Made by a program: the position numbers and the translations under genes. From Streptomyces fumanus (GTDB lineage: Bacteria > Actinomycetota > Actinomycetes > Streptomycetales > Streptomycetaceae), in NCBI RefSeq assembly GCF_014655295.1, contig NZ_BNBI01000005.1, forward strand, positions 1-64,000: a stretch of 64,000 bases of DNA, given 5' to 3'. The stretch's first letter is position 1; every line of letters starts with the position of its first letter. This document shows, one piece after another, positions 17,145 to 25,188 of the stretch. Below the pieces are notes generated by a model. The model saw nothing but the letters and a program-made list of their open reading frames with translations. It was not told the origin of the DNA and ran no database searches.

Positions 17145-18005
17145 GTGCCCCTCGCCACCACCGGTGACCTGGTCACCCGGGCCGCCGCCGCGGGCACCGC
17201 GGTCGCCGCCTTCAACGTCGTCACCCTGGAGCACGTCGAGGCCGTCGTCACCGGCGCCGAGGCGGCAGCGGCCCCCGTCGTCCTCCAGGTCAGCGAGAAC
17301 GCGGTGAAGTACCGCCAGGGACAGCTCCGCCCGCTCGCCCGCGCCGCCGTCGCCGCCGCCGAACGCGCCGCCGTGCCCGTCGCCCTCCACCTGGACCACG
17401 TGGTCAGCGACGCCCTGCTCCGCCGGGCCCCAGACGCCGGGTTCAGCTCCGTCATGTACGACGCCTCCCGGCTGCCCTACGCCGACAACCTCGCCGCCAC
17501 CCGCGCCGCCGCCGACTGGGCGCACGCCCAGGGGCTGTGGATCGAGGCCGAGCTGGGCGAGGTCGGCGGCAAACACGGCGAGCCGCCGCTGGACGCCCAC
17601 GCGTCCGGCGCCCGCACCGACCCCGCCGAGGCCCGCGCCTTCGTCGCCGACACCGGAGTGGACGCCCTGGCCGTCGCCGTCGGCAGCACGCACGCCATGA
17701 CCACCCGTACCGCCGCCCTCGACCAGGGCCTCATCAAGAAGCTGTCGGCCGCCCTCGACGTGCCGCTGGTGCTGCACGGCTCCTCCGGCGTCCCCGACGC
17801 GGAACTCACCGCGGCGATCGCCGGCGGCATCGCCAAGGTCAACGTCGGTACCGCGCTCAACACCGCCATGACCGGCGCCATCCGGGACTTCCTCGCCGCC
17901 CACCCCGACGCGGTCGACTCCCGCGCGTACCTCGCCGCGGGCCGCCGGGCGATGACCCGGACGGTCACGGACCTGCTGCGGGTGATCGGCGGGACCGCGT
18001 CCTGA
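17145..18005 (+). CDS. class II fructose/tagatose-bisphosphate aldolase
   Basis: A 286-residue zinc-dependent aldolase of the GatY/KbaY/Fba type. Metal and catalytic residues are visible in ALHLDHVVSD, then EAELGEVGGKHGE, AVGSTHAM and LVLHGSSGVPD. Start GTG 17145 follows GGGAAAGGA. It is second in the operon with the SIS isomerase and under the divergent DeoR regulator, which favours tagatose-1,6-bisphosphate or a related amino-sugar intermediate over glycolytic fructose bisphosphate. No sugar kinase is adjacent. Its stop lies in a triplicated 20-bp repeat. Confidence 0.87.
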   Translation: MPLATTGDLVTRAAAAGTAVAAFNVVTLEHVEAVVTGAEAAAAPVVLQVSENAVKYRQGQLRPLARAAVAAAERAAVPVALHLDHVVSDALLRRAPDAGFSSVMYDASRLPYADNLAATRAAADWAHAQGLWIEAELGEVGGKHGEPPLDAHASGARTDPAEARAFVADTGVDALAVAVGSTHAMTTRTAALDQGLIKKLSAALDVPLVLHGSSGVPDAELTAAIAGGIAKVNVGTALNTAMTGAIRDFLAAHPDAVDSRAYLAAGRRAMTRTVTDLLRVIGGTAS

Positions 18006-18046
18006 CCGGCGGGACCGCGTCCTGTCCGGCGGGACCGCGTCCTGAC
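17987..18046. repeat. three 20-bp tandem repeats over the aldolase stop
   Basis: Units 17987-18006, 18007-18026 and 18027-18046 read CGGCGGGACCGCGTCCTGAC; the middle one has a single A-to-T change. The first unit contains the aldolase's last codons and TGA (18003-18005). Confidence 0.92.
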
Positions 18047-18052
18047 GGTGGG

Positions 18053-19195
18053 CTACTTCCTGACCGCCCTCAGCACCACGAACTTCGGGTCGCTCGCCAC
18101 CAGCCGGCAGTTGCCGAACAGGCGCCGCAGCTTGACGTGGTAGCCGAGGTGCCGGTTGCCGACCACCCACAGCTCACCGCCCGGCGCGAGTGCCCGCCGC
18201 GCCCCGGTGAACATCCGCCACGCCGTGGCGTCGGTGGTCGCCTGGTGGGAGTGGAACGGCGGGTTGTTCAGCACCAGGTCCACACTGCCGTCCGGCACCC
18301 CGACCAGCCCGTCGCCGACCCGGAACTCCGCCCGCCCCGGCGCCCCGTTGGCCCGGTACGTCGCCTCCGCCGAGGCCACCGCCTGGAACGACTCGTCGGT
18401 GAACAGCACCTCGGCGTCCGGATCGGCCAGCGCCACCGCCGTACCGACCACACCGTTGCCGCAGCCGAGGTCCACCACCCGCCGGGCCCCCGGGCCGGGC
18501 AGGTGCTTCAGGAAGAACCGGGTGCCGATGTCCAGCCGGTCGGCGCAGAAGACGCCCGCGTGGTTCACGACGGTCCGCCCGGCCACCGGACCGGCGTCCT
18601 CGGGCAGCCGGTAGGTCAGCGGCCAGCGGCCGGCGGGCCGCTCCCGCGCGGGGTCCGGTGTGCAGAAGATCAGCCGGGCCTTCTTCCGGGCCAGCGAGGT
18701 CCGGGTCGGCCCGAGGACCCGCTCGAACAGCTCCAGCGTCGAGGTGTGGATCTCCTTCACCATGCCGGTGCCGACCACCACCGTGCCCTCGTGCACGGCG
18801 GGCGCCAGCCTCAGCAACTGGTCCTCCAGCAGCGCCAGGCTCTTGGGCACCCGCACCAGCAGCACGTCGATCCGCGCGGGCGGCGGGTCCTGCGTGGTCA
18901 GCAGGTGCACCGCGTCCGGCGCCACGCCGTTGCGGGCGAGGTTGGCGCGGGTCGCCTCCTGGGCGAGGTGGGAGTCGGTGATCTGGGTCGGCCGGTGCTC
19001 CGCCAGCGCCGTGACCAGCGCGCCCCAGCGGTCGCCCAGGACCACGACCGTGCCGGACAGCGGGACCTCCCGCTCCGCGAGGTGCCCGAGCAGATACTCG
19101 TCGGAGGCGTCCCAGGCGCGCAGCGGATCGCGCGGGTCCGCGGGGAACCGGGCCAGCAGCGGCGCGCCCCACTCAGTCGTCATACGGTCGTCCAT
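18053..19195 (-). CDS. rRNA guanine-N2 methyltransferase (RlmG/RsmC-like)
   Basis: A 380-residue SAM-dependent methyltransferase with the duplicated layout of RlmG and RsmC. The N-terminal half is a degenerate, non-catalytic methyltransferase-like domain. The C-terminal half has the SAM site VVDLGCGNGVVGTAVAL and the target-base motif LVLNNPPFHSHQ, characteristic of N2-guanine methylation of rRNA. I took ATG 19195; ATG 19183 is also possible. It is divergent from alkB with a 56-base gap. Whether it acts on 16S or 23S RNA is not readable. Confidence 0.83.
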   Translation of the reverse strand: MDDRMTTEWGAPLLARFPADPRDPLRAWDASDEYLLGHLAEREVPLSGTVVVLGDRWGALVTALAEHRPTQITDSHLAQEATRANLARNGVAPDAVHLLTTQDPPPARIDVLLVRVPKSLALLEDQLLRLAPAVHEGTVVVGTGMVKEIHTSTLELFERVLGPTRTSLARKKARLIFCTPDPARERPAGRWPLTYRLPEDAGPVAGRTVVNHAGVFCADRLDIGTRFFLKHLPGPGARRVVDLGCGNGVVGTAVALADPDAEVLFTDESFQAVASAEATYRANGAPGRAEFRVGDGLVGVPDGSVDLVLNNPPFHSHQATTDATAWRMFTGARRALAPGGELWVVGNRHLGYHVKLRRLFGNCRLVASDPKFVVLRAVRK

Positions 19196-19251
19196 CGTGC
19201 GTCCAGGCTAGCCGAGCCGCAGGTCGGGCCCGGTCGGGCAGGATGGCGGGC

Positions 19252-19968
19252 ATGGACGCCGAGCTGTTCCCCAGGGCCCGTACCACCGTCGCACCCGGTG
19301 CCGTCCACGTCCCCGACTGGCTGGACCCCGCGGAGCAGCGCGAGCTGCTCGACGCCTGCCGGCAGTGGGCGCGCCCGCCTGCGGGACTGCGGACCGTGCG
19401 CACCCCCGGCGGCGGCACGATGACCGCCCGGCAGGTCTGCCTCGGCCGGCACTGGGGGGTCGTGCCGAAGTGCCCCGCCTGCGGGCGAGCCGTACGGGAC
19501 AACCCGGACTGCCCCGGCCGGCACGAGTACCCGTACGCCTACTCCCGCACCGCCGTCGACGGCGACGGCGCCCCGGTCAAGCCGTTCCCCGCCCGGCTCG
19601 GCGACCTGGCCCGCCGCGCGGTCGCCGACGCGCTGGGCGGGCCGGCCCCGGCGGCGTACGACATCGCGCTGATCAACTTCTACGGCCCCGGCGCCCGCAT
19701 GGGCATGCACCGCGACAGCGACGAGGACGCGGACGCCCCCGTGGTCTCACTGAGCCTCGGCGACACCTGCGTCTTCCGGTTCGGCAACACCGAGACCCGG
19801 ACCCGCCCCTGGACCGACGTCGAGCTGCGCAGCGGCGACCTGTTCGTGTTCGGCGGGCCCGCCCGGTTCGCGTACCACGGCGTACCCCGGGTGCACCCGG
19901 GCACCGCGCCGGGGGAGTTGGGGCTCACCGGGCGGCTCAACATCACGCTGCGGGTCAGCGGCCGGTAG
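19252..19968 (+). CDS. alkB: AlkB-family dioxygenase with a Cys-rich insertion
   Basis: A 238-residue Fe(II)/2-oxoglutarate dioxygenase that reverses alkylation of nucleic acid bases. The iron triad is MHRDSDE (His, Asp) and FAYHGV (His); the 2-oxoglutarate arginine is in RLNITLRV. Between VCLGRHW and YPYAYSRTAVDG, normally almost adjacent in bacterial AlkB, there are about 24 extra residues with KCPACGR and DNPDCPGRHE, a possible metal-binding loop (19454-19527). I chose ATG 19252 because GCAGGA is well placed; ATG 19243 is alternative. The methyltransferase gene is divergent. Confidence 0.87.
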   Translation: MDAELFPRARTTVAPGAVHVPDWLDPAEQRELLDACRQWARPPAGLRTVRTPGGGTMTARQVCLGRHWGVVPKCPACGRAVRDNPDCPGRHEYPYAYSRTAVDGDGAPVKPFPARLGDLARRAVADALGGPAPAAYDIALINFYGPGARMGMHRDSDEDADAPVVSLSLGDTCVFRFGNTETRTRPWTDVELRSGDLFVFGGPARFAYHGVPRVHPGTAPGELGLTGRLNITLRVSGR

Positions 19969-20004
19969 ACCCGCCGCCCCCGCGACCATGGGAGACTCAC
20001 CTCC

Positions 20005-21243
20005 ATGAGCGGCAAGGCGGACCCACGGAGGGCGGGGGACACGGGCACCTCCAGGACGAAGCTGGACCGGGGACGCGGTGCTCTCGGGCCCGCCCTGGAG
20101 CTGGTGCACACCGGACGCGCCCCCACCCGCGCCGTCCTCACCGCCGAACTCGGTGTGACCCGGGCGACGGCCGGCGCGGTCGCCGCCGAACTGGAGGCGC
20201 TCGGCCTGATCCGGGTCGACGCCCGGCCCGGCGCCGCCGCCGGTTCCCAGGGCCGCCCCTCGCACCGGCTCCAGCTCGCCGAGGACGGCCCCGTCGCCCT
20301 CGCCGCCCAGGTGCACGCCGACGGCTACCGCGCGGCCCTGGTCGGACTCGGCGGCCGGATCGTCGCCACCACCCCCGGCTGCGAGATCGTCGACGCCGAC
20401 CCGGCCAAGGTCCTCGCCTCGGTCGTCGAGGCGGGCGCCGACCTGCTGCGCCGCACCGGACGGCGCTGTGTCGGCGCCGGACTCGCCGTGCCCTCGGCGG
20501 TCGCCGAACCGGAGGGCCTGGCGCTGAACCCGCTGCACCTGGCCTGGCCGGTCGGCGCCCCCGTCCGGCAGATCTTCGCCGAGCAGGTGCGCGCCGCCGG
20601 CCTCGACGGCCCCGCCTTCGCCGCCAACGACGTCAACCTGGCCGCGCTCGCCGAACACCGGCACGGCGCCGGGCGCGGCGCCCGCGACCTGCTGTGCGTG
20701 GCCACCGGCCACCGGGGCGTCGGCGGCGCCCTGGTCCTCGACGGCCGTCTGCACTCGGGCAGTTCCGGCCTCGCCCTGGAGGTCGGCCACCTCACCGTCA
20801 ACCCCGACGGCCGCCCCTGCCACTGCGGCAGCCGGGGCTGTCTGGACGTGGAGACCGACCCGCTGGCCTTCCTCACCGCCGCCGGACGCGAGCCGGGCCC
20901 CGAGGTCTCCCTGCTCCAGCAGTCCATCGACCTGATCCGCGGCCACTACGCCGACCCGGCCGTGCGCGCCGCCACCGAGGCCCTCATCGACCGGCTCGGC
21001 CTCGGTCTCGCCGGGCTGGTCAACATCCTCAACCCGGACCGCATCATCCTCGGCGGACTGCACCGCACCCTGCTGGACGCCGACCCGGAGCGGCTCCGCG
21101 CGGTGGTCGCCGACCGCAGCCTGTGGGGCCAGAGCGGCAGCGTGCCCATCCTCGCCTGCACCCTGGACCACAACAGCCTGGTCGGCGCCGCCGAACTGGC
21201 CTGGCAGCCGGTCCTCGACGACCCCCTCGCGGTCCTCGGCTGA
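20005..21243 (+). CDS. ROK-family transcriptional regulator
   Basis: A 412-residue ROK protein. The N-terminal winged helix (about residues 20-75) contains APTRAVLTAELGVTRATAGA. The ROK sugar-binding/kinase-like domain follows, with LEVGHLTVNPDGRPC and the zinc-type CHCGSRGCLD at about 267-277. The start is ATG 20005 (MSGKADPRRAG) after GGAGACTC. The fused DNA-binding head makes it a regulator rather than a sugar kinase, like NagC, Mlc or XylR. No sugar genes touch it, so the regulon is unknown; xylA and alpha-xylosidase are in the same window but 18 kb away. Confidence 0.87.
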   Translation: MSGKADPRRAGDTGTSRTKLDRGRGALGPALELVHTGRAPTRAVLTAELGVTRATAGAVAAELEALGLIRVDARPGAAAGSQGRPSHRLQLAEDGPVALAAQVHADGYRAALVGLGGRIVATTPGCEIVDADPAKVLASVVEAGADLLRRTGRRCVGAGLAVPSAVAEPEGLALNPLHLAWPVGAPVRQIFAEQVRAAGLDGPAFAANDVNLAALAEHRHGAGRGARDLLCVATGHRGVGGALVLDGRLHSGSSGLALEVGHLTVNPDGRPCHCGSRGCLDVETDPLAFLTAAGREPGPEVSLLQQSIDLIRGHYADPAVRAATEALIDRLGLGLAGLVNILNPDRIILGGLHRTLLDADPERLRAVVADRSLWGQSGSVPILACTLDHNSLVGAAELAWQPVLDDPLAVLG

Positions 21244-21374
21244 ACCGCCCCGGCCGCGCCACCGCTGTCGTACGACGGCCTGGGCCCCTCTCCGGCGGCA
21301 CCCTCGACCCGCTCTCCGCGCCCGCCGGCGAGCAGTTCGGCCGTACGGCGGCCAGGGGCGGCCCCGCGTCGGCC

Positions 21375-21402
21375 GGGGCCGCCGGCCCGGGCCGGCGGCC
21401 CC
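21375..21402. terminator. bidirectional hairpin terminator
   Basis: Perfect 12-bp arms (GGGGCCGCCGGC and its complement) around CCGG lie between the convergent ROK and ATPase genes. No T-tract is present. Confidence 0.7.
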
Positions 21403-21436
21403 GTACCCCGTGGACGGGGAAGGGGTCACCGCCCGG

Positions 21437-21970
21437 TCAACCGGCAACGGCCGAGCGGGCGGGAGCGGGTCGCGCCCCGCGCGGGTCCGCCCCGCGGCCG
21501 GCCGGGGCGAACGCGTCGGCGGGCACCTCCTCCACCACCCGCCGCGGCGGACGCGCGGAGCGCGACGGCAGGTGCGCAGGGGTGGAGAGCGTGAACCAGA
21601 CGACCTTGCCGGACTCGCCGTCCGGCCGGGCCCCCCAGCTCTCGCTCATCGCGGCCACCATGGACAGGCCGCGCCCACGGGTCGCGAGCGGATCGGCGTC
21701 GTCCACCACGGGAAGACGCGGATCGTGGTCGCGCACCGAGACCGTGACCCGGTCGGGCAGCAGCTCGATCCGCACGGTGCACGTCTTGTCGGGACGCGCG
21801 TGGAGGTGGACGTTGGTGAGCAACTCCGTCACACCGAGCACCGCCCGGTCGATCAGAGGATCCAGATGCCAGTAACGCAACTGCGCAGAGACGATTCTGC
21901 GGACCTGGCCGATCCGCGACGGCAGGGCTTGCAGCTCCACCGCGCAGTGCCTGCTTGGGTGACTGATCAC
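21437..21970 (-). CDS. RsbW-like ATP-binding regulatory kinase
   Basis: A 177-residue single-domain GHKL ATPase of the anti-sigma factor/serine kinase type, abundant in Streptomyces. The N box is LGVTELLTNVHLHA, and the G boxes are VRDHDPRLP and TRGRGLSMVAAM. The N-terminus VISHPSRHCAVELQALPSR matches the standard start of the family, which supports GTG 21970 with GGGGAG upstream; the frame stays open further upstream but is not conserved. The C-terminal 35 residues are low-complexity. No anti-sigma antagonist or sigma factor is adjacent, so its partner is elsewhere. Confidence 0.87.
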   Translation of the reverse strand: MISHPSRHCAVELQALPSRIGQVRRIVSAQLRYWHLDPLIDRAVLGVTELLTNVHLHARPDKTCTVRIELLPDRVTVSVRDHDPRLPVVDDADPLATRGRGLSMVAAMSESWGARPDGESGKVVWFTLSTPAHLPSRSARPPRRVVEEVPADAFAPAGRGADPRGARPAPARSAVAG

Positions 21971-22801
21971 GGCTGCGACTCCCCGACATAGAGGTCCGGA
22001 AGAACACGGAGTACGGATCCAGCAGGCGCTCGTGTCACACCACCGCCCGCTGTCCTGGCCGGCGGGCTGGTTCGCAGCGTTGTCGCCGGTAAACCCAGAG
22101 TGACGTGAGACCAGCGTGGCGCACGGGGTGAGGTGCCGCAACTCACGGACATCTCAGCCGTCGGAGGACGGGACGTGCCGCTCACCGCCGGGGCACGCCG
22201 GTATCCGGCCCCCGGCGGCGGACCGGCGCCGCACTGCCCGCGCCGCCCGCGCCGGGGCGCTCTCGGCCCCGGCGCCGTGATCGCCCGGGAGGGCGGTCCC
22301 GCCGCCGTGACCGCCCGGCGAGTCGACCCGGTTGCCGTGACCGCCCGGCACGTCGCCCCCGCCATCGCCGATCCGGACCTGTCCCGCCCGGGTCGGTGAG
22401 CGCAGCCGCTCGTCCCCGCGTACCCCTCGGGCGGTGAACTCCGGGTCCGCCATGCGCCGCCGTCCCCTCGCGCGTCGGTGTGCCGGACCGGGCTCAGGGG
22501 GGCCGGTACCGGCTCGTGTCGTGCTGTCCGTGGATGCCTCCGTGGCGGGACTTGGTCCCATCCGCTGTGCAGTCTGCCCGCCCCCGCCGCCCGGCACCAG
22601 TACGCGCGGGGGCCTTCCACCGAGCCCGGGGACCTCGCGCGAATGCGCCCCCCGATGCGCCCTTGTACCCCGTCGCAGGGCCTTCCCTTTGAGCCACCCA
22701 AAGAAGTGTTTATGCAGGTGAGAAGCGTGCGCCAGGTGCTTATGATCGGAGGTGCCGGTCGCGCGACGCGCCGTCGGCGCGCAGAGCGAAGGAGCCCCGC
22801 C
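21971..22801. other. 830-base region without a convincing gene
   Basis: Open frames exist on both strands, but none has a family-like sequence or good start. It contains a 30-bp triplicate repeat (22274-22363). Near its right end are two similar blocks about 30 bases apart, GTGTTTATGCAGGTG (from about 22706) and GTGCTTATGATCGGAGGTG (from about 22737), just upstream of the PLP-enzyme gene; these may be promoter or regulator sites. Confidence 0.5.
22274..22363. repeat. three 30-bp tandem repeats
   Basis: Units 22274-22303, 22304-22333 and 22334-22363 each begin GCCGTGA(T/C)CGCCCGG. The length is a multiple of three; read on the plus strand they give AV(I/T)AR followed by five variable residues. 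It may be the remains of a repeat-coding gene. Confidence 0.8.
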
Positions 22802-23935
22802 GTGAGCACCCCCCAGCCCCTTTCGACCGGCCTCACCCTCGACGTCGACCGCAGCGACGCCGCCTACCGGGCGTGGCTGAAAGAAGCCGTCCGCAAGGTC
22901 CAGGCCGACGCCAACCGCTCGGCCGACACGCACCTGCTGCGCTTCCCGCTCCCCGAGCCGTGGGGCATCGACCTGTATCTGAAGGACGAGTCGACCCACC
23001 CGACCGGCAGCCTCAAACACCGCCTCGCCCGCTCCCTGTTCCTCTACGGACTGTGCAACGGCTGGATCCGGCCGGGCCGTCCGGTCATCGAGGCGTCCAG
23101 CGGTTCGACGGCCGTGTCCGAGGCGTACTTCGCCAAGCTGATCGGTGTGCCCTTCATCGCCGTGATGCCGCGCACGACCAGCGCCGAGAAGATCCGCCTG
23201 ATCGAATTCCACGGCGGGCGGTGCCACTTCGTGGACGACTCCCGGAAGATGTACGAGGAGTCCGCCCGCCTCGCGGCCGAGACCGACGGCCACTACATGG
23301 ACCAGTTCACCTACGCCGAACGCGCCACGGACTGGCGCGGCAACAACAACATCGCCGAGTCGATCTTCCGCCAGTTGCAACTGGAGCGGTTCCCCGAACC
23401 GGCGTGGATCGTCGCCACGGCCGGCACCGGCGGCACCTCGGCGACGCTCGCCCGTTACATCCACTACATGCAGTACGACACCCGCGTCTGCGTCGCCGAC
23501 CCCGAGAACTCGTGCTTCTTCCACGGCTGGACCACCGGCGATCCGGACGTCACCTGCGAGGGCGGCTCCCGCATCGAGGGCATCGGCCGGCCCCGGATGG
23601 AACCCAGCTTCGTGCCGGGCGCCATCGACCGGATGATGAAGGTGCCGGACGCCGCGAGCGTCGCCGCCGTACGCGCCCTGGAGCGGGCCATCGGCCGCCG
23701 GGCGGGCGGCTCCACGGGGACCGGGCTGTGGAGCGCGCTGAAGATCGTCGCCGAGATGGTGGCCGAGGGGCGCCGGGGCAGCGTCGTCACCCTGCTCTGC
23801 GACCCGGGCGACCGCTACCTCGACAAGTACTACTCCGACACCTGGCTCGCCGGCCAGGGCCTGGACATCACGCCGTACACGGCCGCCGTGGACCATCTGC
23901 TGCGCACGGGCGAGTGGCCGGAAGGACTCGGCTGA
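22802..23935 (+). CDS. PLP-dependent cysteine-synthase-like enzyme
   Basis: A 377-residue fold-type II PLP enzyme. The cofactor lysine is K72 in [12 protein letters not shown], the substrate loop is [13 protein letters not shown], and the phosphate-binding glycine loop is [16 protein letters not shown]. It resembles the actinobacterial cysteine synthase/cystathionine beta-synthase-like group, with [18 protein letters not shown] near the end. The start is GTG 22802 with GAAGGAG eight bases before; the long upstream open frame is not family-like. No sulfur-metabolism gene is adjacent, so the true substrate is open. Confidence 0.86.
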   Translation: MSTPQPLSTGLTLDVDRSDAAYRAWLKEAVRKVQADANRSADTHLLRFPLPEPWGIDLYLKDESTHPTGSLKHRLARSLFLYGLCNGWIRPGRPVIEASSGSTAVSEAYFAKLIGVPFIAVMPRTTSAEKIRLIEFHGGRCHFVDDSRKMYEESARLAAETDGHYMDQFTYAERATDWRGNNNIAESIFRQLQLERFPEPAWIVATAGTGGTSATLARYIHYMQYDTRVCVADPENSCFFHGWTTGDPDVTCEGGSRIEGIGRPRMEPSFVPGAIDRMMKVPDAASVAAVRALERAIGRRAGGSTGTGLWSALKIVAEMVAEGRRGSVVTLLCDPGDRYLDKYYSDTWLAGQGLDITPYTAAVDHLLRTGEWPEGLG

Positions 23936-23947
23936 CACCCGGCGGAC

Positions 23948-24010
23948 GGCGGTCCGACACGGCGACATGGCGGTCCGGCGCGGCGGCACGGAAGTCCGGC
24001 GCGGCGGGCG
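23948..24010. repeat. three imperfect 21-bp repeats after the PLP gene
   Basis: Units 23948-23968, 23969-23989 and 23990-24010 share a GG(C/A)(G/A)GTCCG(A/G)C(A/G)CGGCG backbone. They begin 12 bases past the PLP enzyme's stop and end 53 bases before the converging DeoR stop. Confidence 0.7.
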
Positions 24011-24062
24011 CCGACGGGGGCGGTGGGCGGCGGCGGAAGCGGCTGGCGCCGGCGGATCCGGC

Positions 24063-24920
24063 TCAGCCGGTCTCGTCCGGCCCGCCCGCCGCGGCGGTTC
24101 GGCCGGTCTCCTCCGCCTCCCCCGCCACCACCACCCGCAGATGCTCCGCGACCTCCGCGCGTGCCTCCTCGGGCAGCCCCGCATCCGTCACCAGGGTGTC
24201 CACCTGATCGAGGGACGCGAACGAACTCAGGCCCACCACACCCCACTTGGTGTGGTCCGCGATCACCACGACCCGCCGCGCCGACTGCACCAGCCGCCGG
24301 TTGGTCTCGGCCTCCGCGAGGTTCGGCGTGGACAGCCCGGCCTCCGCCGAGATGCCGTGCACGCCCAGGAACAGCACGTCGAAGTGGAGCGCCGCGATCG
24401 CCTGGTCGGCCACCGGCCCCACCAGCGAGTCGGACGGGGTGCGCACCCCGCCGGTCAGCACCACCGTCGCCGTGCCCGGCCGCACCCCCGCGCTGCGCTG
24501 CGCCGCGTGGAACACATCGGCCACCCGCACCGAGTTGGTCACCACCGTCAGATCCGGCACCTCGACCAGCCGGTGCGCCAGCGCGTACGTCGTCGTGCCG
24601 CCCGACAGCGCGATCGCCGCGCCCGGCGCGACCAGTTCGGCCGCGGCCCGCGCGATCTCCTCCTTGGCGGTCGGCTCCAGGCCCGACTTGGCCTCGAACC
24701 CCGGCTCGTGCGTACTGGCCTCGACCACCGGCACCGCGCCGCCGTGCACCTTCTCCAGCACGCCCTGCCGGGCCAGCGCGTCGAGGTCGCGGCGGACCGT
24801 CATGTCCGACACGCCGAGCTTGCGGGTCAGCTCGTTGACCCGGACACCGCCCCGGCGCCGCACCTCGTCGAGGATCAGGGCCCGCCGCTGCTCCGCGAGG
24901 AGGTTCTGATTCTCGCTCAC
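24063..24920 (-). CDS. DeoR/GlpR-family transcriptional regulator
   Basis: A 285-residue DeoR-family repressor. The N-terminal winged helix has KLGVSDMTVRRDLDALARQG; the sensor domain has ALSGGTTTYALAHRL, the VVLTGGVRTPSDSLVGP loop and VVIADHTKWG. The start is GTG 24920 (VSENQNLLAEQRR) with AAAGGACCGGAG upstream. It is a different paralogue from the DeoR at 15.3 kb: about 30 N-terminal residues and the sensor loops differ. It has no sugar operon next to it (a membrane hydrolase lies divergently), so its sugar-phosphate signal and targets are unknown. Confidence 0.87.
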   Translation of the reverse strand: MSENQNLLAEQRRALILDEVRRRGGVRVNELTRKLGVSDMTVRRDLDALARQGVLEKVHGGAVPVVEASTHEPGFEAKSGLEPTAKEEIARAAAELVAPGAAIALSGGTTTYALAHRLVEVPDLTVVTNSVRVADVFHAAQRSAGVRPGTATVVLTGGVRTPSDSLVGPVADQAIAALHFDVLFLGVHGISAEAGLSTPNLAEAETNRRLVQSARRVVVIADHTKWGVVGLSSFASLDQVDTLVTDAGLPEEARAEVAEHLRVVVAGEAEETGRTAAAGGPDETG

Positions 24921-25188
24921 GTACGCTCCGGTCCTTTCGCCGCAAAACCGCCCGACACGCCCGGCACACCCGCTGCCACGAGGGCGTTCGCCCGCTCCGG
25001 TGCGCCGACGTCTCATCCTCGCACGCCCCGTCGCGCACCGCGCCACCGCCTTCGCGTCACGCACCGGTCACCCCCGCGCCCCCCGCCCGTCACACGGTTC
25101 GGGGAGATTCCGTGCGAGCGGGTGTACGCCGTGCGCAGAACCGCCATCCTGGTGCCCGCAGCACACAGCCGACGGCGCGTCACGGGGG

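Noticed and set aside
22133..22399. An 88-codon frame through the 30-bp repeats
   Set aside because: GTG start with badly placed ribosome site and no similarity; kept only as a repeat.
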